Source: CAZRGV01 sp964599655 (GTDB lineage: Bacteria; Planctomycetota; Planctomycetia; Isosphaerales; Isosphaeraceae). Taken from it: a stretch of DNA of 24,279 bases. The stretch is taken from positions 1-24,279 of the forward strand of contig CAZRGV010000098.1 of NCBI GenBank assembly GCA_964599655.1. The letters run 5' to 3'. This document shows positions 22,121-24,279 of the stretch, one piece after another. The notes below the pieces were generated by a model that was not told the DNA's origin, made no database searches, and saw only the letters and a program-made list of their open reading frames with translations. Both the position numbers and the translations under genes were made by a program. Numbering within the stretch: the first letter of the stretch is position 1; each line of letters starts with the position of its first letter.

Positions 22121-23050
22121 TTACTTGGCCGGCTCGGCAAGGTATTTCATCCGGGCGGTCAGGTCGATCGACTGCTCGATCTTGCGATCGGCCGGGTTGA
22201 GGACCAGCTCGAACTTCTGGTTGACGGTTGAGTCGTTCAGGCGGCCGTCGGCCGTGCTGAAGTGGAAGTCCCCCTTGCCGCTCTGCGACTTGACCTCGAG
22301 CTTCAGCGGCGCGCCCTGGCGAGGCTGGATCTTCGAGTCGATGGTGGAATGGATCGTGGCCTTGCCTCCCTCGGCGCCGGCCAGGTTGTACTTGGTTGCC
22401 AGCGACATCTGGAGCTGTCCGGCCGGCAGGTCGAGCTGGCTCTCCCAGGTGTCGTTGGGGTTCACCGGCTTCTCCGGCAGGGCGGGAATCACCTGGGCCA
22501 GCATGTTCTTCACTCCCTCGGGCGAGAGCACGCTCCCGCCATCGGCCATGACCTGGAAGGGCGAGCCCTTCAGCGCGTCGCTGACCTTCTGAGGAACGGT
22601 GGCTTCCAGAATCTTCCCCTTCGCGCTGATCTTCAACGAGTAGGGCTCACCGATGACGTTGCCGTAGAGCTCGCTCAACGACTCGGCCCCCTGGCCTTCC
22701 ACCTTCTCTTCCTTCGAGTCGTAGATGATCTTGCCGGGACCGACCTGGATCTCGGCCCGAACGTGATCGATCGTCTGGGCGATCGACGCCGTTCCGTCCG
22801 GAGCCACGCTGTCCACCTTCCAGGTCATGACAATCTTGAGATCGTTGATGTTGCTGATTTCCTGACCTTGAACCACGAATTTGCTGGTGGTGTTCTGGCT
22901 GAACTCGTAACGCAACGTTTCGCCCGGCTTGAACACCCATTTCAGGTCGGTTTGCGCCTGAACGGTCGAGGCGCTCGCCAACGCGAGCAGGACCAGCGTC
23001 GTCCCTTGGATAGCCAGGCTCGAACGACGCGCGCGGAACAGATCCATCAT
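22121..23050 (-). CDS. Secreted protein of unknown function (DUF6263-like)
   Basis: The 309-residue protein has a signal peptide (basic MMDLFRARR, hydrophobic core about 17-28, likely cleavage after VQA at 30-32). The mature part is beta-rich and repetitive in character, beginning TDLKWVFKPGETLRYEFSQ and ending DLTARMKYLAEPAK. This resembles the planctomycete secreted proteins grouped as DUF6263; I make that link from memory of the pattern and hold it loosely. I see no catalytic motif and no cysteines in the mature part. The start is ATG 23050, with AAGGAAAGG 6 nt upstream; the upstream open frame to 23113 is not needed. It is convergent with the DAHP synthase gene. Confidence 0.8.
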   Translation of the reverse strand: MMDLFRARRSSLAIQGTTLVLLALASASTVQAQTDLKWVFKPGETLRYEFSQNTTSKFVVQGQEISNINDLKIVMTWKVDSVAPDGTASIAQTIDHVRAEIQVGPGKIIYDSKEEKVEGQGAESLSELYGNVIGEPYSLKISAKGKILEATVPQKVSDALKGSPFQVMADGGSVLSPEGVKNMLAQVIPALPEKPVNPNDTWESQLDLPAGQLQMSLATKYNLAGAEGGKATIHSTIDSKIQPRQGAPLKLEVKSQSGKGDFHFSTADGRLNDSTVNQKFELVLNPADRKIEQSIDLTARMKYLAEPAK

Positions 23051-23111
23051 GACCAGCCTTTCCTTCGTGAAGCGGCGATTTCGGCATCCCCTGGGAGTTG
23101 ACACCGGGCGC

Positions 23112-23141
23112 ATTATCCGCGAATTCGCGGCCGGGTCGCAA
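23112..23141 (-). promoter_or_regulatory. Sigma-70-like promoter of the DUF6263-like gene
   Basis: On the minus strand TTGCGA (23141-23136), 18 nt, GATAAT (23117-23112), about 62 bp before the start codon. Five of six bases match the -10 consensus and four of six the -35. Confidence 0.45.
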
Positions 23142-23177
23142 CAGATCGATGACGGATTGACCCGTGTTTTCGAGAGA

Positions 23178-23192
23178 AACGCGCCGCGCGTT
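23178..23192 (-). terminator. Weak hairpin after the methyltransferase gene
   Basis: On the minus strand AACGCG, loop CGG, CGCGTT, then TCTCTCG, 15 nt beyond the stop at 23207. The stem is short and the pyrimidine tract imperfect, so it is only a possible terminator. Confidence 0.3.
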
Positions 23193-23206
23193 CCCGGATG
23201 GTCCGT

Positions 23207-24279
23207 TCAACATCCAAGCACGCGACGCGCGAGGATCGCCTGGCCGGCGAACCGGCCTCGACCGCCCGAAAGCAGCAGCGTTGCCGGGTTCGGTCCCTCC
23301 GGGTCCAGCCGGCGACGGATCTCCTCCGGTCGAAGGTCCAGCCCTCGCGTCTTGATCTCCAGCGGTCCGAGCCGACGCTCGGCCACCAGCCGCCGCAGCC
23401 GCTTCCAATCCAACGGCCAGATCTCCTGGACCTCGAAGGCGGACAGGAACGGCGAGTCGACCCGGCTCGGTCCGGTCAGCAAGTCGACGGTGGGCGCGAG
23501 CCGCTCCAGCCCGTGAGAGGCGGCGAATCCGTCGAGCAGCCCGGCTCGCGCGAGCGACGGGTCGGCGTCGAACACCCAGGAGGCTGGCTCGCTCGTGGCG
23601 GTTGGGAGGCCCTGGCCGTCGCGATCGGTCCAGGTCGCTCCGGCGGGCAAGCAGGTGGCTCGTCGACGGCAGGAGGCCCGATCGCCGAACCAGACGGTCG
23701 CCTCCTTGCACTCGCCACCGAGGCTGACCAGCTCGATCTCGAATCCAGGGGCATCGAAGGCCGAGCCCTCGAAGTCGCTCGCAGGGCCCAGCTTGATCGC
23801 CCCTCCTCGAACCGATCGAACGAGCGACCGGAGAAACCCCGGGCCCGGAACGTAGTCCTCGATCCGCCTCGCCCGCGGGCCGGAACGGGCGCGACGGTCG
23901 GGGTCGATGTGGACCCTCGCCCCGGCGGGAATCGGCAGGCGCTCGGCGCGGGCCAACACCGGGAGAACTCGGTCGGCCACTTCATAAACAGCGGCATTCC
24001 ACTGGATTCGACGGCACATTCCCGGGTCGAGGTCCACCGCCAGGACGGGCGAGACGGCCCCCAGCGCCAGGGCGTCGCCGCCGATTCCCGCGCAGAGGTC
24101 GACGACCGGCGCCCCCTCGAACCGCGCCGCCTTGTGCCGGGCGACGGGCTCGGCGGTCGCCTGCTCCAGGCCGGTCGGGTCGAGCCACATCCGGTCGGCT
24201 CGCGAGAACTTGGCCGAGGCCCGACGCCGACGGTCGGCGAGGCGGATCGCGGCCGAAACCCGCTCCGGCGTCGCCGACC
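23207..24279 (-). CDS. Class I SAM-dependent methyltransferase with THUMP-like C-terminus (partial, N-terminus outside window)
   Basis: The frame is open through the right edge, so the N-terminus is missing; about 356 residues are visible. The segment KFSRADRMWLDPTGLEQAT leads into the Rossmann fold. SAM-binding motif I is VVDLCAGIGGDALAL, followed by the acidic AVDLDPGMC. A later HIDPDRRA is where nucleic-acid methyltransferases of this kind usually carry an Asn/Asp-Pro-Pro-like catalytic loop. The C-terminal part resembles the THUMP-like domain found in this family, for example PLEIKTRGLDLRPEEIRRRL and LLLSGGRGRFAGQAILARRV. RNA is the likely substrate class by analogy, but the target is not known. 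An internal ATG at 24190 is not the start, because family-like sequence continues upstream of it. Confidence 0.85.
   Translation of the reverse strand, partial: SATPERVSAAIRLADRRRRASAKFSRADRMWLDPTGLEQATAEPVARHKAARFEGAPVVDLCAGIGGDALALGAVSPVLAVDLDPGMCRRIQWNAAVYEVADRVLPVLARAERLPIPAGARVHIDPDRRARSGPRARRIEDYVPGPGFLRSLVRSVRGGAIKLGPASDFEGSAFDAPGFEIELVSLGGECKEATVWFGDRASCRRRATCLPAGATWTDRDGQGLPTATSEPASWVFDADPSLARAGLLDGFAASHGLERLAPTVDLLTGPSRVDSPFLSAFEVQEIWPLDWKRLRRLVAERRLGPLEIKTRGLDLRPEEIRRRLDPEGPNPATLLLSGGRGRFAGQAILARRVLGC

Overview
The window looks like chromosomal DNA of a planctomycete, most likely of the Isosphaeraceae type. It has high GC, a Tat-exported DUF1501 protein, several secreted proteins with no recognisable enzymatic fold, and gene families usual in that group. 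The taxonomic call is inference from gene content. I see no phage, transposon, CRISPR array, rRNA or tRNA. A 17-N assembly gap lies at 4989-5005.

Layout. (1) 1-2476, minus strand: an iron-sulfur assembly operon sufR-sufC-sufB, with sufB running off the left edge. A perfect 9-bp inverted repeat lies upstream of sufR. (2) 2677-4936, plus strand: a two-gene NatAB-like ABC exporter with overlapping genes. (3) About 4974-5684, plus: an unrecognised gene whose 5' part contains the N gap. (4) 5834-6940, minus: a secreted protein with a lipocalin-like part, a Cys-rich TRASH/YHS-like part and a TPR-like part. (5) 7064-12404, minus: a five-gene YbhGFSR-like exporter operon (HlyD adaptor, two separate ATPases, two ABC-2 permeases) joined by 4-nt overlaps or 1-nt gaps. 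(6) 12655-14628, minus: a DUF1501 protein with a clear terminator, and a stand-alone receiver domain. (7) 14873-19702, plus: a carotenoid operon of prenyl diphosphate synthase, phytoene desaturase, phytoene synthase and carotenoid 1,2-hydratase. (8) 19858-20088, plus: csrA. (9) 20089-21005: a 917-bp regulatory region. (10) 21006-22019, plus: DAHP synthase. (11) 22121-23050, minus: a secreted protein of unknown function. (12) 23207-24279, minus: a SAM-dependent methyltransferase with a THUMP-like C-terminus, cut by the right edge.

The most interesting element is the region before DAHP synthase. A 38-codon ORF (20674-20790) carries the run Trp-Trp-Tyr-Trp-Ser-Phe-Thr-Gly-Phe. It is followed 26 nt after its stop by a perfect 15-bp terminator hairpin with seven Ts, and then by the first gene of aromatic amino-acid synthesis. 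An alternative pairing that would break the terminator starts just downstream of the aromatic codons. This has every part of a ribosome-mediated attenuator sensing Trp, Tyr and Phe together. Upstream of it is a second, stranger unit: a sigma-70-like promoter, a 10-codon ORF with an almost full-length match to the anti-Shine-Dalgarno sequence, and a hairpin starting right after its stop codon.

A second RNA-level signal is a small hairpin with GGA in its loop just before the csrA ribosome binding site, compatible with CsrA autoregulation. All regulatory claims are read by eye from sequence and have not been folded or compared computationally.
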